Of a DNA stretch of 64,000 bases, positions 25,297 through 33,883 are shown in pieces. The stretch is from Hoeflea_A sp965228785 (GTDB lineage Bacteria; Pseudomonadota; Alphaproteobacteria; Rhizobiales; Rhizobiaceae): positions 372,001 to 436,000 of the forward strand of contig CBDDIF010000001.1 in assembly GCA_965228785.1 (NCBI GenBank), read 5' to 3'. Position 1 is the stretch's first letter; each line of letters begins with the position of its first letter. A model generated the notes under the pieces. That model had not been told where the DNA came from. It searched no databases and worked only from the letters and a program-made list of their open reading frames with translations. The position numbers and the translations under genes were made by a program.

Positions 25297-26246
25297 TCGG
25301 CGACCCTGACGTCGATCGGCTGGCCGGGCAGCAGCGTCGTTTCGCCGATCGGCAGCGCTTCTGCCCGGAACACCAGCTTGGAACGGTCCTCGAGGCTGTA
25401 GATGACCGGCGGCGTGTATTCCGCCGACGAGGACAGATAGGAGATGCGGGCCTTGACCGGCTCCTGGCAACCGTCGCAGCCGATCAGAACCGGGGTGCCG
25501 ATTTCAAGCCCGGCACGCTGCGGTTCGCCGACGTAGAACAGGAACTTGATCTCGCCCGGCGGCAGGATGGAGACGACCGGCTGGCCGGCGGCGACATATT
25601 CGCCGGGCAGATAGTAGGTCTGCTGGACGTAGCCGGTGGCCGGTGCGGCAACCCGCCGTTCGGCGAGATCGATCTCGGAGCGCACGACGTCCTCCTGGGC
25701 GGCGCGCACCTGGTATTTGGTGGCCTTGAGCTGAGCGGTGCGGGCCGGCAATCGGGCGACCTTGAGTTGGGCGCGCTGTTCCGCAACCGCAGCTTCCGCG
25801 GCGTCCAACGTCGCATTGTCCTGATCGAGCTTGCTGCTGGCGACGAAGTCGAGCGAGGCGAGCTCACTTGAACGCTTGAAGGTCAGTTCGGCCAGCGCCA
25901 GTTGTGCTTCTGCGCTGCGCAATTGCTCCTCGATTACTGCAATCTCGGCCGGTCGCTTGCCTGTGCTTTCATTTTGCAGATCGGCTTCGGCGACCGAGAG
26001 GCTGGCACGCGCTTTCATCAGCGCCACACGCTGTTTGTCATCGTCAAGCGTGAACAGCGGGGCATTTGCGACGATTGTGTCGCCGCGCGTTACGGCGAGG
26101 GTTCCGAGAATGCCGCTGCCTTGCGGCGCGACATAGACATATTCACCCTCGACGTAACCGTAGAAGCGTGAATCCTGTGCGACGTCGGCACCGAAGGGCC
26201 AAAGGGAAGCGAAGAAGGCGACGATTCCGGTCCACAGCGTTTGCAT
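25293..26246 (-). CDS. HlyD-family periplasmic adaptor of ABC efflux pump
   Basis: 317 aa. Short N-terminal hydrophobic anchor (LWTGIVAFFASLWPFG), then RFYGYVEGEYVYVAPQGSGILGTLAVTRGD, the lipoyl/barrel-sandwich strand of YhiI/YbhG type membrane-fusion proteins, a coiled-coil hairpin (residues about 75-180) and a beta-barrel with RVAAPATGYVQQTYYLPGE. It starts one base after the TetR stop and overlaps the ATPase start, so it is in the TetR-led operon. Confidence 0.88.
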   Translation of the reverse strand: MQTLWTGIVAFFASLWPFGADVAQDSRFYGYVEGEYVYVAPQGSGILGTLAVTRGDTIVANAPLFTLDDDKQRVALMKARASLSVAEADLQNESTGKRPAEIAVIEEQLRSAEAQLALAELTFKRSSELASLDFVASSKLDQDNATLDAAEAAVAEQRAQLKVARLPARTAQLKATKYQVRAAQEDVVRSEIDLAERRVAAPATGYVQQTYYLPGEYVAAGQPVVSILPPGEIKFLFYVGEPQRAGLEIGTPVLIGCDGCQEPVKARISYLSSSAEYTPPVIYSLEDRSKLVFRAEALPIGETTLLPGQPIDVRVAE

Positions 26247-26247
26247 A

Positions 26248-26919
26248 TCAACCTCCGTCTTTGCGAATTGCCAAACCGTTGATCAGAATGTCGAAATGGC
26301 TTTCGACAAAGGTCGCGGGCGAAATATTTCTGTCCCGGTCGACGCCGAACACATCGCCGAGCAGGCCATGGGCGAGCAACGGTCCGATGACGTTGCGAAC
26401 GGCCAGGCGCGGATCGACCGGCTGGAACGAACCGTCGTCGACGCCCCGCTGGATGATGATCTCCAGCGCGTCGATCGCCTTGTCGATCACCTGCCGGCGA
26501 TAGGTATCGGCCAGCGCCGGAAAGCGGCCGGCCTCCATCAGCACGAGGCGGGGCAGTGCCATGGCGTCGGGGTTGGCAAGAATGCCCGCAACCAAGGTCA
26601 GGATGGCGCGCAGGACGTCCGCCGGCGGCTGCTGGGACGTGTGGGCAAGCATCGATGTGCGATCGGCAATCGGCGCCAGGGCCCGTTTGACCAACTGCTC
26701 GAAGATCTCTTCCTTGCTGGAGAAATAGCGGTAGACGGCGCCCTTGGAGAGGCCGGCATCGGTGGCGATGTCCTCTACCTTTGTCGCGGCAAATCCCTTG
26801 CGCACGAACTGTCGCAGCGCCGCGTCGAGCACTTCATCAGGCCTGTCTTCGGCGCGGCGGCGCCATTTCGGTTCGGCGGTGTCTGTCACGGCTTTCTCAA
26901 TAAGTAAATGACTGGTCAT
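26248..26919 (-). CDS. TetR-family repressor of the efflux operon
   Basis: 223 aa if it starts at ATG 26919; a GTG at 26889 is an equally plausible start. The N-terminal helix-turn-helix is typical (AALRQFVRKGFAATKVEDIATDAGLSKGAVYRYFSSKEEIF). It resembles AcrR/NalC-like regulators that respond to toxic ligands. The operator palindrome 26900-26927 overlaps the ATG at 26919, so the later GTG start would leave the operator just upstream. It opens the operon TetR, HlyD, ATPase, permease and probably represses itself and the pump. Confidence 0.88.
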   Translation of the reverse strand: MTSHLLIEKAVTDTAEPKWRRRAEDRPDEVLDAALRQFVRKGFAATKVEDIATDAGLSKGAVYRYFSSKEEIFEQLVKRALAPIADRTSMLAHTSQQPPADVLRAILTLVAGILANPDAMALPRLVLMEAGRFPALADTYRRQVIDKAIDALEIIIQRGVDDGSFQPVDPRLAVRNVIGPLLAHGLLGDVFGVDRDRNISPATFVESHFDILINGLAIRKDGG

Positions 26920-26927
26920 TTACTTAT
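26900..26927. promoter_or_regulatory. TetR operator, perfect 13-bp inverted repeat
   Basis: Arms ATAAGTAAATGAC and GTCATTTACTTAT are exact reverse complements separated by TG. The size fits a TetR dimer pair of half-sites. It lies immediately upstream of, or over, the repressor's start codon, so it likely blocks transcription of the whole pump operon. Confidence 0.85.
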
Positions 26928-27095
26928 ATGGTGGAGAAAGTGAATTTGTCAATGTCAGAGGACCGGATGGAGTTTTTGGGTGTCCAGGGTGTGTACCCGT
27001 AAACGCGTGAGCGCCGGTGACCGCTTTGGGCGGAGCATGCGGATAAAACAGATCAGAGGCCACCAACCTCATCCCAATATATGAGAAGCAATTCT

Positions 27096-27212
27096 TACGT
27101 TATCCTGCCATCCACTTCCTCTTCCTTCAAAGTCCGCATGAACCTCTTGGCCTTGGCATTGTCGTAGGGATTGCCAATGCGGCTCGTGTCCGTTGGATAT
27201 CGCCAGTTCATG
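27096..27212 (-). pseudogene. IS3-family transposase remnant
   Basis: An unframed 38-codon fragment reads MNWRYPTDTSRIGNPYDNAK followed by AKRFMRTLKEEEVDG, the catalytic-core end of IS3/IS150-type OrfB transposases (family form SRKGNPYDNAFAESFFKTLK). It is flanked by stop codons and lacks the D-D regions and terminal repeats. It sits at the 3' end of the AT-rich gene at 27221-29146, which fits a degraded insertion at this boundary. Confidence 0.75.
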
Positions 27213-27220
27213 GGTACTTA

Positions 27221-29146
27221 TCAATGAGAGGCGGTGTCCGTCTTCTCGGGCCGGCGAAACTTGTTGGCAAATCTTGCGGGAGCGCCGCGCAACCATCTTG
27301 AAACAGCAAGGCTGGGCGGTTTTTCTCGTTTGGACTTTGGTTCCCCTTTCCACATCTGCGCACGTACCTTTTCTGCATGATGCTTTTTCTCATGGTGCGC
27401 CCATTCTTGAAATCTATAATAAAGCAACGCAAACAACGTAGTTGCGACAAAAGACCAAAACTTCACTGGCTTCTCAATCGTTTCAAACGCAACTTTCTTC
27501 AATTCGCCAGACTGATGACAACGGGCTGAAAAGCTATATTCGCCAAAGAGACAACACCAGTTCGAAACGACAAAATCGCCAAACTGATACCAACCCGTCG
27601 AAATGATGTAAAAGATGATTGTCCCACCATAGTAGGCGAGCGCGATCGACTCTATTTTATGTTGGAAACTTTGAGACCCAAGAAGTTCTTGTTGAATTGA
27701 GACAAGCGCTTCTTCATTATGCCGCTGAAGCTCATTGTCTAACTCTTCAAGAATATTGTGGTATGCGGATTCGACAGTTGCCAATCGTTCCCGCACGGTT
27801 TCAATTTGATTGTAAACTGGCGTAACACGTCTGGTTACAAAGTCAGAATAGGGCTGCCAGCCGGGAATACGATTGACCTCCAATGTAGAGATTATCTGCG
27901 AAAAGCGGGTTGATAGGTCTTGTGACCGCTTAATCATATATTTGACTTCTTGCAGTCCACCGATCCCGATTTCATCAATCTCAACACGCATGTTGCTCAG
28001 ATTTGTTAGGCGTTCCTCCATTTTCTCCTGGCTTTCAGAGATGCCTCGTATTCCCTCCATCGTCTTCAACTGATCTTTGAGATCTTTCCCGATTTCACGA
28101 AACTCCGCAAAATCCTTGAGGGACATTATACGGTACTGGCCGGCTTGATTGATTCGATAGATGATCCTTCCGATCTGCCACCGATTAACGGGTTTGCACA
28201 CTGCGGCAAATGTTGTGAAAGTCTCATCCCACGAGGTCTGCCCCGTCGAAAAGATCTCCGATCCCAGATTGCTCATGTAGAGCAGAGTCCCGTGGTAGAT
28301 TGAACAACACAGTACCTCTGAATTGGAAACGACTTCGTGCTCGTTCAGCGCGTTCTTCATTGCGCGAAACGGTAAACCACCGATAATCTCATCGAGTTCT
28401 TCGACTGCCAGGCCTTCAAGCTTCTCTTTGCTCAGTTCGTCGAGCTTCACATCGAATGTGTTTTCCGAAAAAATGACCCCACGATAGTCCACGATCGAGA
28501 AGAGCTTCGATTGCGCTTGTTCGGATGCAGTCAAACACAGTGCACGGGCGACCTCATCCCAAAAGGTCTCATAGATCAGCTTGCGCGCGCTTTTATGCCT
28601 GCCTTCATCCGTAACGAACTCGCTCATGGCCTCAAGCAGAGTTTTCGCACTCAGGCCCGGGTCCTCAAACTCAAAACTAAAGGTTTGCTCGTTTTCAGCG
28701 CTTTGGCCGATGTTTGCATCGGCGCTATCCGGTAGGTCGGCTGTAAGCTGAATGGCGAGGTGATCCCGGAATCGGTCGACAACCACAACAAGTTGGACGT
28801 CACCGATTATCGCTCTGGCGTGGAGCGACGCATTAAATCGAGTGTGCGACTCCGCCATTTGGAACGTCTCGCAAATGCTGGCGAAAAAGCCTTCGATCGC
28901 TAAAGATTGAGCTTCATGAAAGACAAACGGCCGATGATGATGATGCTTTCGCAATCGTGTGATTTCGTCGCTGGCGAATTTGTCGACATGGACCGGAGAA
29001 GCTTCTGCCGGAAAGGCACTGCGCTCGCACGTCAGAACCAGGCTTCTTGTCAGCGCGGGAACTCTAACCGGTGGTGCTGCACGTTTGTAAGCAAGTGAGT
29101 GGACAGTTTGATATGTACTTGAATATTTCTCAAAATTATTCGGCAT
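27221..29146 (-). CDS. DUF3422-like membrane protein, foreign-looking
   Basis: 641 aa from ATG 29146, which has AGGTG seven bases upstream; the frame continues to 29185. No cleavable signal. A long charged middle region (residues about 360-520) is predicted coiled-coil, with RIPGWQPYSDFVTRRVTPVYNQIE resembling the DUF3422 family. Two hydrophobic helices follow: IESIALAYYGGTIIFYIIS and FWSFVATTLFALLYY, giving a C-terminal membrane hairpin with a basic tail. Typical DUF3422 proteins are about 430 aa, so the N-terminal 200 residues are extra. Base composition is visibly more AT-rich than neighbours, suggesting transfer. Function unknown; the call is a weak match. Confidence 0.55.
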   Translation of the reverse strand: MPNNFEKYSSTYQTVHSLAYKRAAPPVRVPALTRSLVLTCERSAFPAEASPVHVDKFASDEITRLRKHHHHRPFVFHEAQSLAIEGFFASICETFQMAESHTRFNASLHARAIIGDVQLVVVVDRFRDHLAIQLTADLPDSADANIGQSAENEQTFSFEFEDPGLSAKTLLEAMSEFVTDEGRHKSARKLIYETFWDEVARALCLTASEQAQSKLFSIVDYRGVIFSENTFDVKLDELSKEKLEGLAVEELDEIIGGLPFRAMKNALNEHEVVSNSEVLCCSIYHGTLLYMSNLGSEIFSTGQTSWDETFTTFAAVCKPVNRWQIGRIIYRINQAGQYRIMSLKDFAEFREIGKDLKDQLKTMEGIRGISESQEKMEERLTNLSNMRVEIDEIGIGGLQEVKYMIKRSQDLSTRFSQIISTLEVNRIPGWQPYSDFVTRRVTPVYNQIETVRERLATVESAYHNILEELDNELQRHNEEALVSIQQELLGSQSFQHKIESIALAYYGGTIIFYIISTGWYQFGDFVVSNWCCLFGEYSFSARCHQSGELKKVAFETIEKPVKFWSFVATTLFALLYYRFQEWAHHEKKHHAEKVRAQMWKGEPKSKREKPPSLAVSRWLRGAPARFANKFRRPEKTDTASH

Positions 29147-29726
29147 GTAAAAACACCTGATGGTTTTGATTGACACCAAAAACATAGATGTTACTGGGAT
29201 CTTTTGACAAGCTAGCTCATTGAATCACCCATACTGATGGGTACAGTTCCCAGAGTTTGGCGCGTGCGTTTTAATGTGAGAAATACCAATGTTCGATGCG
29301 CTGTTTTTATAGAGCGGGTAATCACTTGACAGTGCCGATTGGATTGTAACTAGATCAAAAACGGTTTTTTTGGGGTATCGGCGACTTACACGCCAAAACC
29401 AATAAAAAAACTTGTGCCACAAACACTTGGTAAAACAGATTTGAGTTTGTCAAGTTTTTGGCCATCCATTGGAGAGCAGACGTTGGCGAGCGGTATACGG
29501 TAAATTGGGCTCAAAGCGGCCGATCGACCTAACGGACCAAGCAGCCCCGTCCTCTTTGATGCCAATAGCGGTTGATTGCACCGCTTCCGTGCCCTTGTCA
29601 TGTCTGCTGCCACACGGCTTCGGTCACACATCAACGACCACACTGGCTAGTCCTGCGCGGTGTCCGGAGCCGATTTAGGGTCTCCCGCGATGGCGCCGTC
29701 AACTTTTCCTGTCCTGCAGACATGCC
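29147..29726. other. AT-rich stretch without recognisable gene
   Basis: No convincing coding frame, ribosome site or RNA gene is visible. Between 29507 and 29537 lies a 31-bp segment matching 57725-57755 in inverted orientation at 28 positions (see findings). The composition is lower in GC than the surrounding genome, like the gene to its left. I see no intact transposase or terminal repeats. Confidence 0.4.
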
Positions 29727-30047
29727 CTACTTTCCAGCTTCAAAAATGCCGAGCGCGACCTCGTTGAGGGCGTGGAGCTGTGCCTCGTCCGGGTTGTTTG
29801 CGGCGGTTTCGAGCGTTTCCACGAAGCTGCTGAAGCGATCGAACTCGCGTCCCGCGGTTTGACTGAGCAGGGGCTGATCGCCGTAGGTTTCGATGAACTG
29901 GTCCGCGGCGACCGCCAGGAGAAAATGGAACACAGCCAGTTCCGGATTTTTCTGAATATTCTCGTGGGCCTGCCTGGAGCAGTCCAGATAGGCGCGAACG
30001 CCCTTGCCGTTCCTTTCGACAATTCCTTCCAGGTCGAGCAGTTTCAT
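29727..30047 (-). CDS. Small hypothetical protein downstream of pyrE
   Basis: 106 aa, starting four bases after the pyrE stop with GAAGGAG upstream, so co-translation with the pyrimidine operon is likely. The sequence is soluble, acidic and helical (LECIVERNGKGV-like start, ETLETAANNPDEAQLHAL), with no membrane segment, cysteine cluster or known motif. I do not recognise the family. As the final gene of the TRAP/Pyr operon it may be an accessory factor for orotate metabolism, but nothing in the sequence shows this. Confidence 0.6.
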   Translation of the reverse strand: MKLLDLEGIVERNGKGVRAYLDCSRQAHENIQKNPELAVFHFLLAVAADQFIETYGDQPLLSQTAGREFDRFSSFVETLETAANNPDEAQLHALNEVALGIFEAGK

Positions 30048-30051
30048 TTTC

Positions 30052-30762
30052 TCACTCCTTCAAATCCAAGGCGGGGATTTCGGTCGCTCCACCGTTGTTT
30101 CCCGACCAGGTCAGCGGATCTTCCAGGAAGGCCTCGACTTCGCTCAAGGTCACCGGGTCGAAGTAACCCTGCGCCTTGCAGACAGCGAGGACATCCCGCC
30201 AGGTGGCCAGGTAATGGAGGCGCATGCCGATGCGGTCGAGCACCTCATGCGTCTGCGGAAAGATGTCGTAGTAGAAGACGACGATCGTATCTGAAATCTC
30301 GGCGCCGGCCCGCCTCAGAGCTTCGCAGAAATTGATCTTGCTGCCGCCATCGGTCGTCAGGTCTTCGACAAGGAGGACCCGCTGCCCTTCGAGGATCTCT
30401 CCCTCGATCTGCGCATCGCGGCCAAACCCCTTCGGCTTCTTGCGCACGTATTGCATCGGCAGGTTCAGCTTGTGGGCGAGCCAGGCGGCGAACGGAATGC
30501 CGGCCGTTTCGCCGCCGGCGACCGTGTCGAACTGTTCGAATCCAACCTCGCGCAGAATGACCGAGGCGGCGAAATCCATCAGGGTGTCCCTGATCCTCGG
30601 ATAGGAAATCAGTTTTCGGCAGTCGATATAGACGGGGCTTGCCAGCCCCGAGGTGAACATGAACGGCTTGTCGGCGCGAAAGTGAACCGCATTGATCTCC
30701 AGCAGCATCTTCGCCGTCATCTCGGCAATCAATTCTCGATCAGGAAAAGAACTGGTCGTCAT
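30052..30762 (-). CDS. pyrE: Orotate phosphoribosyltransferase
   Basis: 236 aa from ATG 30762 (AAGGA seven bases upstream; ATG 30768 is an alternative). HFRADKPFMFTSGLASPVYIDCRKL and VAGGETAGIPFAAWLAH are typical OPRTase, and VLLVEDLTTDGGSK is the PRPP-binding loop. It transfers the phosphoribosyl of PRPP to orotate to give OMP. A TRAP-linked operon with PyrK, class 1B PyrD and a carbamoylase is not the usual biosynthetic context. It may be a second pyrE for using imported orotate, or the organism's only copy; the window cannot tell. Confidence 0.9.
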   Translation of the reverse strand: MTTSSFPDRELIAEMTAKMLLEINAVHFRADKPFMFTSGLASPVYIDCRKLISYPRIRDTLMDFAASVILREVGFEQFDTVAGGETAGIPFAAWLAHKLNLPMQYVRKKPKGFGRDAQIEGEILEGQRVLLVEDLTTDGGSKINFCEALRRAGAEISDTIVVFYYDIFPQTHEVLDRIGMRLHYLATWRDVLAVCKAQGYFDPVTLSEVEAFLEDPLTWSGNNGGATEIPALDLKE

Positions 30763-30802
30763 TGTCATGTCCTTGTTGCTGCTTCTGACGGGTCCGGCGA
30801 AC

Positions 30803-32089
30803 TCATTCCGTCCGTTCCACCAGGGTCTCGAAGATGATGTCGGTGCCATGAATGAAATCGCCGATATCCATTGCCTCTTGCGGATTGTGTGATCCGTTTC
30901 GATTGCGAACGAAGATCATGCCTGTCGGGATGCCGGCATTGGCGAAAACGGCGGCGTCGTGGCCACCACCGGACGGCATGACGAACGGCTCAAGATCGAG
31001 GCGTTCCATGGCCCCGGTCATCTGGTAGAGGATGTCGCCGTTGCACAGTGCCGGAGGCGTCAGCATTTCTTCGTCCATATCGAACCGAACCCTGCGTGTC
31101 CGTTCGATGGTGGCAATCTCCTGTGCTACGAGCGCGCGCATTTCATCCAGGGCCAGAGCACTCTGGCTTCGAATATCGAGACTGAAATCAACCAGATCGG
31201 GAATTCGCGCCAGGGCATGGCGCGTCGGGTCGGTGGCGACAGTCCCGCAGGTCAGCACGAGGTCCTCGCCTTTCTGGAGAACTGTCAGCCAGCTTTCGTC
31301 GAGGCGGGATAACAGATCCGCCATCGCCAGAACCGGATCTCTGCGGAATGCCCTGGGAACGGCGCCGGAGTGTCCGGCTTCGCCGATGCAGCGGATCCTC
31401 TTGTGCCGAATGTTTCCCCGAATGCCGGAAACCGCTGCAGCCGGCAGCTTCTTTTCAATAAGCAGAGGTCCTTGCTCGATATGAAGTTCCAGGTATCCGA
31501 GGATGGATGCCGGGTCGATCAGCGGCTGCTGGGCGCGGACGCGTTCCATGTCCACTCCGACGGCTTGCATGTGGTCATCGAGGCTGCGCCCGTCGGCCTT
31601 GTGGGCCGCGGCAAGTTCGTTGGCGTTCAACTCTCCAAGAAGCGCCTTGGAGGCGGTGTAGCAGGGGCCGAACCAGGCGCTTTCCTCGCCGCGAAGCGCG
31701 ATCACCTTCACCGGGTGGGCGAATGCGATCGTCTCTTGCTTGGCCCGAACAAGACACAGGATTCCGGCCACGACGCCTGCCAGGCCGTCATAGTTTCCAC
31801 CTCTCGGAACGCTGTCGACATGCGAGCCGACGAGCATGAAGCGATCCGCATCGGCATCCTCAGGCAGGGAGACCACAAGATTCTGTCCCGCGTCGTAACG
31901 GACCGCCAACCCCGCGCTGCGGGCGTAGTTCTCCAGATAGGCGAGCGTCCTGGTTTCGGTCTGCGAATAGGCCGGTCGGCTGACACCCTCGGTATCGGTA
32001 GACAGCAAGGCGACGTCGGCGAACAGACCTGCGGCAACGTCGTCGATGCCGCTTGGTGGATGGCCGGAGTGTCTGGCAGGTGCGGTCAT
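30803..32089 (-). CDS. M20 N-carbamoyl-amino-acid amidohydrolase (hydantoinase/carbamoylase family)
   Basis: 428 aa; ATG 32089 shares a base with the PyrD stop. VGSHVDSVPRGGNYDGLAG contains the first metal His and the Asp; EESAWFGP the catalytic Glu; LELHIEQGPLL, GIRGNIRHKRI and the C-terminal GSHNPQEAM are hallmarks of the allantoate amidohydrolase/beta-ureidopropionase/N-carbamoyl-L-amino-acid hydrolase subgroup. It hydrolyses an N-carbamoyl bond, giving an amine, ammonia and CO2. Flanked by PyrD and PyrE, N-carbamoyl-L-aspartate (ureidosuccinate) is an attractive substrate; that is inference. Confidence 0.85.
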   Translation of the reverse strand: MTAPARHSGHPPSGIDDVAAGLFADVALLSTDTEGVSRPAYSQTETRTLAYLENYARSAGLAVRYDAGQNLVVSLPEDADADRFMLVGSHVDSVPRGGNYDGLAGVVAGILCLVRAKQETIAFAHPVKVIALRGEESAWFGPCYTASKALLGELNANELAAAHKADGRSLDDHMQAVGVDMERVRAQQPLIDPASILGYLELHIEQGPLLIEKKLPAAAVSGIRGNIRHKRIRCIGEAGHSGAVPRAFRRDPVLAMADLLSRLDESWLTVLQKGEDLVLTCGTVATDPTRHALARIPDLVDFSLDIRSQSALALDEMRALVAQEIATIERTRRVRFDMDEEMLTPPALCNGDILYQMTGAMERLDLEPFVMPSGGGHDAAVFANAGIPTGMIFVRNRNGSHNPQEAMDIGDFIHGTDIIFETLVERTE

Positions 32090-33033
32090 CAGGGTGCCGC
32101 TTCCATGAAAACGACACCGTCGGCTGCCTCACCGTCCCGAACGGAGCCCACCAGCTCGCCAACGTTGGCGAGACCTTCCGCCTTCAGGTATTCGGCCAGA
32201 TCGTCGATCAGGTGGACCATGGCGCGCGGAGTGATGAATGTGGCGGTGCCGATTTGAACCGCCGTGGCGCCGGCGATCAGATATTCAACGACATCCTCGA
32301 CGGTGGTGATGCCACCGCAGCCGATGATGGGAATATCGACCGATTTGGCGCACTGATAGGCCATCCTCAGCGCGATCGGCTTGAGCGCCGGACCGGAAAG
32401 GCCGCCCATCAGATTGCCGAGCTTCGGTTTCTTTGAGCGGATATCGATGGCCATTGCGAGGAGCGTGTTGGAGACAACGAGAGCGTCGGCGCCGCACTCT
32501 TCCGCCGCCTTGGCGACTTCTGTCGTTTCGCCCGTGTTGGGTGTGAGTTTGGCCCAAAGCGGCAGGTCCGTGGCATCACGCAGCCTTCGCATCACCTTCT
32601 CTGTCGTGGATGGCCGGATGGCGAACGCCTTTCCGTCCTCCTCGATGTTCGGGCAGGAAATGTTCACTTCGATCGCGCTGACACCCGGAACTGAAACGTC
32701 CTCGCACAACCGGGCAAACTCATCGGCGCTTCCTGCCGAAATGCTGATGACAAGCGGCGCCTGATACTCGGAGTAGAACGGAAGGACCTCTGCCTTGAAA
32801 GCGTCGACGCCCTTGCTTGGAATGCCGATGGAATTGAGCATCGAGCCACGCACTTCACAAACACGCGGGGTAGGGTTGCCGCCGCGTTTTTCATGGGTGA
32901 TCGTTTTGGTCACGTGGGCGCCGAGAACGTTGAGGTCAAAAACCTCCGCCAGGTCTTCGGAAAACGTGCCCGATGCCGGCATAATCGGGTTTTTCAGGGT
33001 CAGGGTGCCGATCCTGGTCGTGAGATCTACCAT
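32089..33033 (-). CDS. pyrD: Dihydroorotate dehydrogenase, class 1B catalytic subunit
   Basis: 314 aa from ATG 33033 (AGGAGG upstream; a longer frame exists). The start overlaps the PyrK stop (ATGGTAG). Motifs: MPASGTFSEDL, NISCPNIEEDGKAF (Cys of SCPN is the family catalytic base), WAKLTPN and IIGCGGITTVEDVVEYLIAGATAVQIGTATF (FMN phosphate loop). Class 1B enzymes need PyrK, encoded just upstream, and use NAD; alphaproteobacteria normally have the quinone-linked class 2 PyrD. In anaerobes a PyrDK pair can reduce orotate to dihydroorotate. Here it could run in that catabolic direction. Confidence 0.9.
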   Translation of the reverse strand: MVDLTTRIGTLTLKNPIMPASGTFSEDLAEVFDLNVLGAHVTKTITHEKRGGNPTPRVCEVRGSMLNSIGIPSKGVDAFKAEVLPFYSEYQAPLVISISAGSADEFARLCEDVSVPGVSAIEVNISCPNIEEDGKAFAIRPSTTEKVMRRLRDATDLPLWAKLTPNTGETTEVAKAAEECGADALVVSNTLLAMAIDIRSKKPKLGNLMGGLSGPALKPIALRMAYQCAKSVDIPIIGCGGITTVEDVVEYLIAGATAVQIGTATFITPRAMVHLIDDLAEYLKAEGLANVGELVGSVRDGEAADGVVFMEAAP

Positions 33034-33872
33034 CCCATTGCCTCCTGCAGATCGAAAACCGGTCCCTCCCGGCAAACCCGCTGATGGACGATCTCGCCTT
33101 GCTTGCGGAACGAGCGAACACAGCACTGGCACATGCCGATGCCGCAGGCCATCTGCTGTTCCAACGCGATCTCGCCGGGGATGCCGTGCTGTGCTCCGAT
33201 CGACTGCAGCAGCTTGAGGAGCCGGTTGGAGCCGCAGGTGAAAAAGGCATCAACGCCTTCGGCTCTGATCTGCTTTTCGATGAGGCCGCGCAGGCTGTCG
33301 ACATCGGAGGTCCGCTCACTGTCGGTCACCGTGATGACCCTTGCGCCGAGTGCGCGAAAGTGATCGATGGACATGAGCACGTCCGGCGAGCGGGCGCTGC
33401 AAATCGCGGTCAGATTCCGCCCCAGATGCCTGGCTTCCTGGGCAAGTGGCGCCAGGGTCGCAAGGCCGACGCCGCGCGCCACCATCAGCAGGTTTTGCCA
33501 CTCGTTTCTGATCCGGAAACCGCGACCCAGGGGTCCCAGAACATCCAGGGTTTCACCGGTTGCCAATTGAGCGATCGCGGCCGTACCTTCGCCGGCAACC
33601 TTGTAGAGAAAATGCAGTTCTCCGTGGTCCGGGAAGTACCCGTAGATGCTCATCGGACGGCGCAGATACGGTTGCAGTCCTGGTGGCGTTGGGCACAGGA
33701 GGTGAAAGAACTGTCCGGGCTGACAATCAAGCACATGATCGGGAGCATCGAGGACAAGCAGCCGGTAGTCGCCGTTGATGGCCATGTTGCTCTTGACGAC
33801 ACAGCGGCATTCGAAAATGCGCGCCTTCTCGAATGCCGAATGGGTCGGGGAATCCTGAATCGCAACGGACAC
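33027..33872 (-). CDS. pyrK: Dihydroorotate dehydrogenase electron-transfer subunit
   Basis: 281 aa from GTG 33872 (AGGAG upstream). N-terminal FAD-binding barrel with LLCPTPPGLQPYLRRPMSIYGY, a NAD-binding half with LLMVARGVGLATLAPLAQ, and C-terminal cysteines in MACGIGMCQCCV followed by VCREGPVF, the [2Fe-2S] ligand set of PyrK. It transfers electrons between NAD(H) and the FMN of PyrD class 1B. Starts 11 bases after the TRAP large permease. Confidence 0.9.
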   Translation of the reverse strand: MSVAIQDSPTHSAFEKARIFECRCVVKSNMAINGDYRLLVLDAPDHVLDCQPGQFFHLLCPTPPGLQPYLRRPMSIYGYFPDHGELHFLYKVAGEGTAAIAQLATGETLDVLGPLGRGFRIRNEWQNLLMVARGVGLATLAPLAQEARHLGRNLTAICSARSPDVLMSIDHFRALGARVITVTDSERTSDVDSLRGLIEKQIRAEGVDAFFTCGSNRLLKLLQSIGAQHGIPGEIALEQQMACGIGMCQCCVRSFRKQGEIVHQRVCREGPVFDLQEAMGW

Positions 33873-33883
33873 GGGTCTGCTCC

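Noticed and set aside
30520..30545. A GTTCGAATCC string resembling a tRNA T-loop.
   Set aside because: It lies inside pyrE coding sequence and no acceptor stem or anticodon arm surrounds it.
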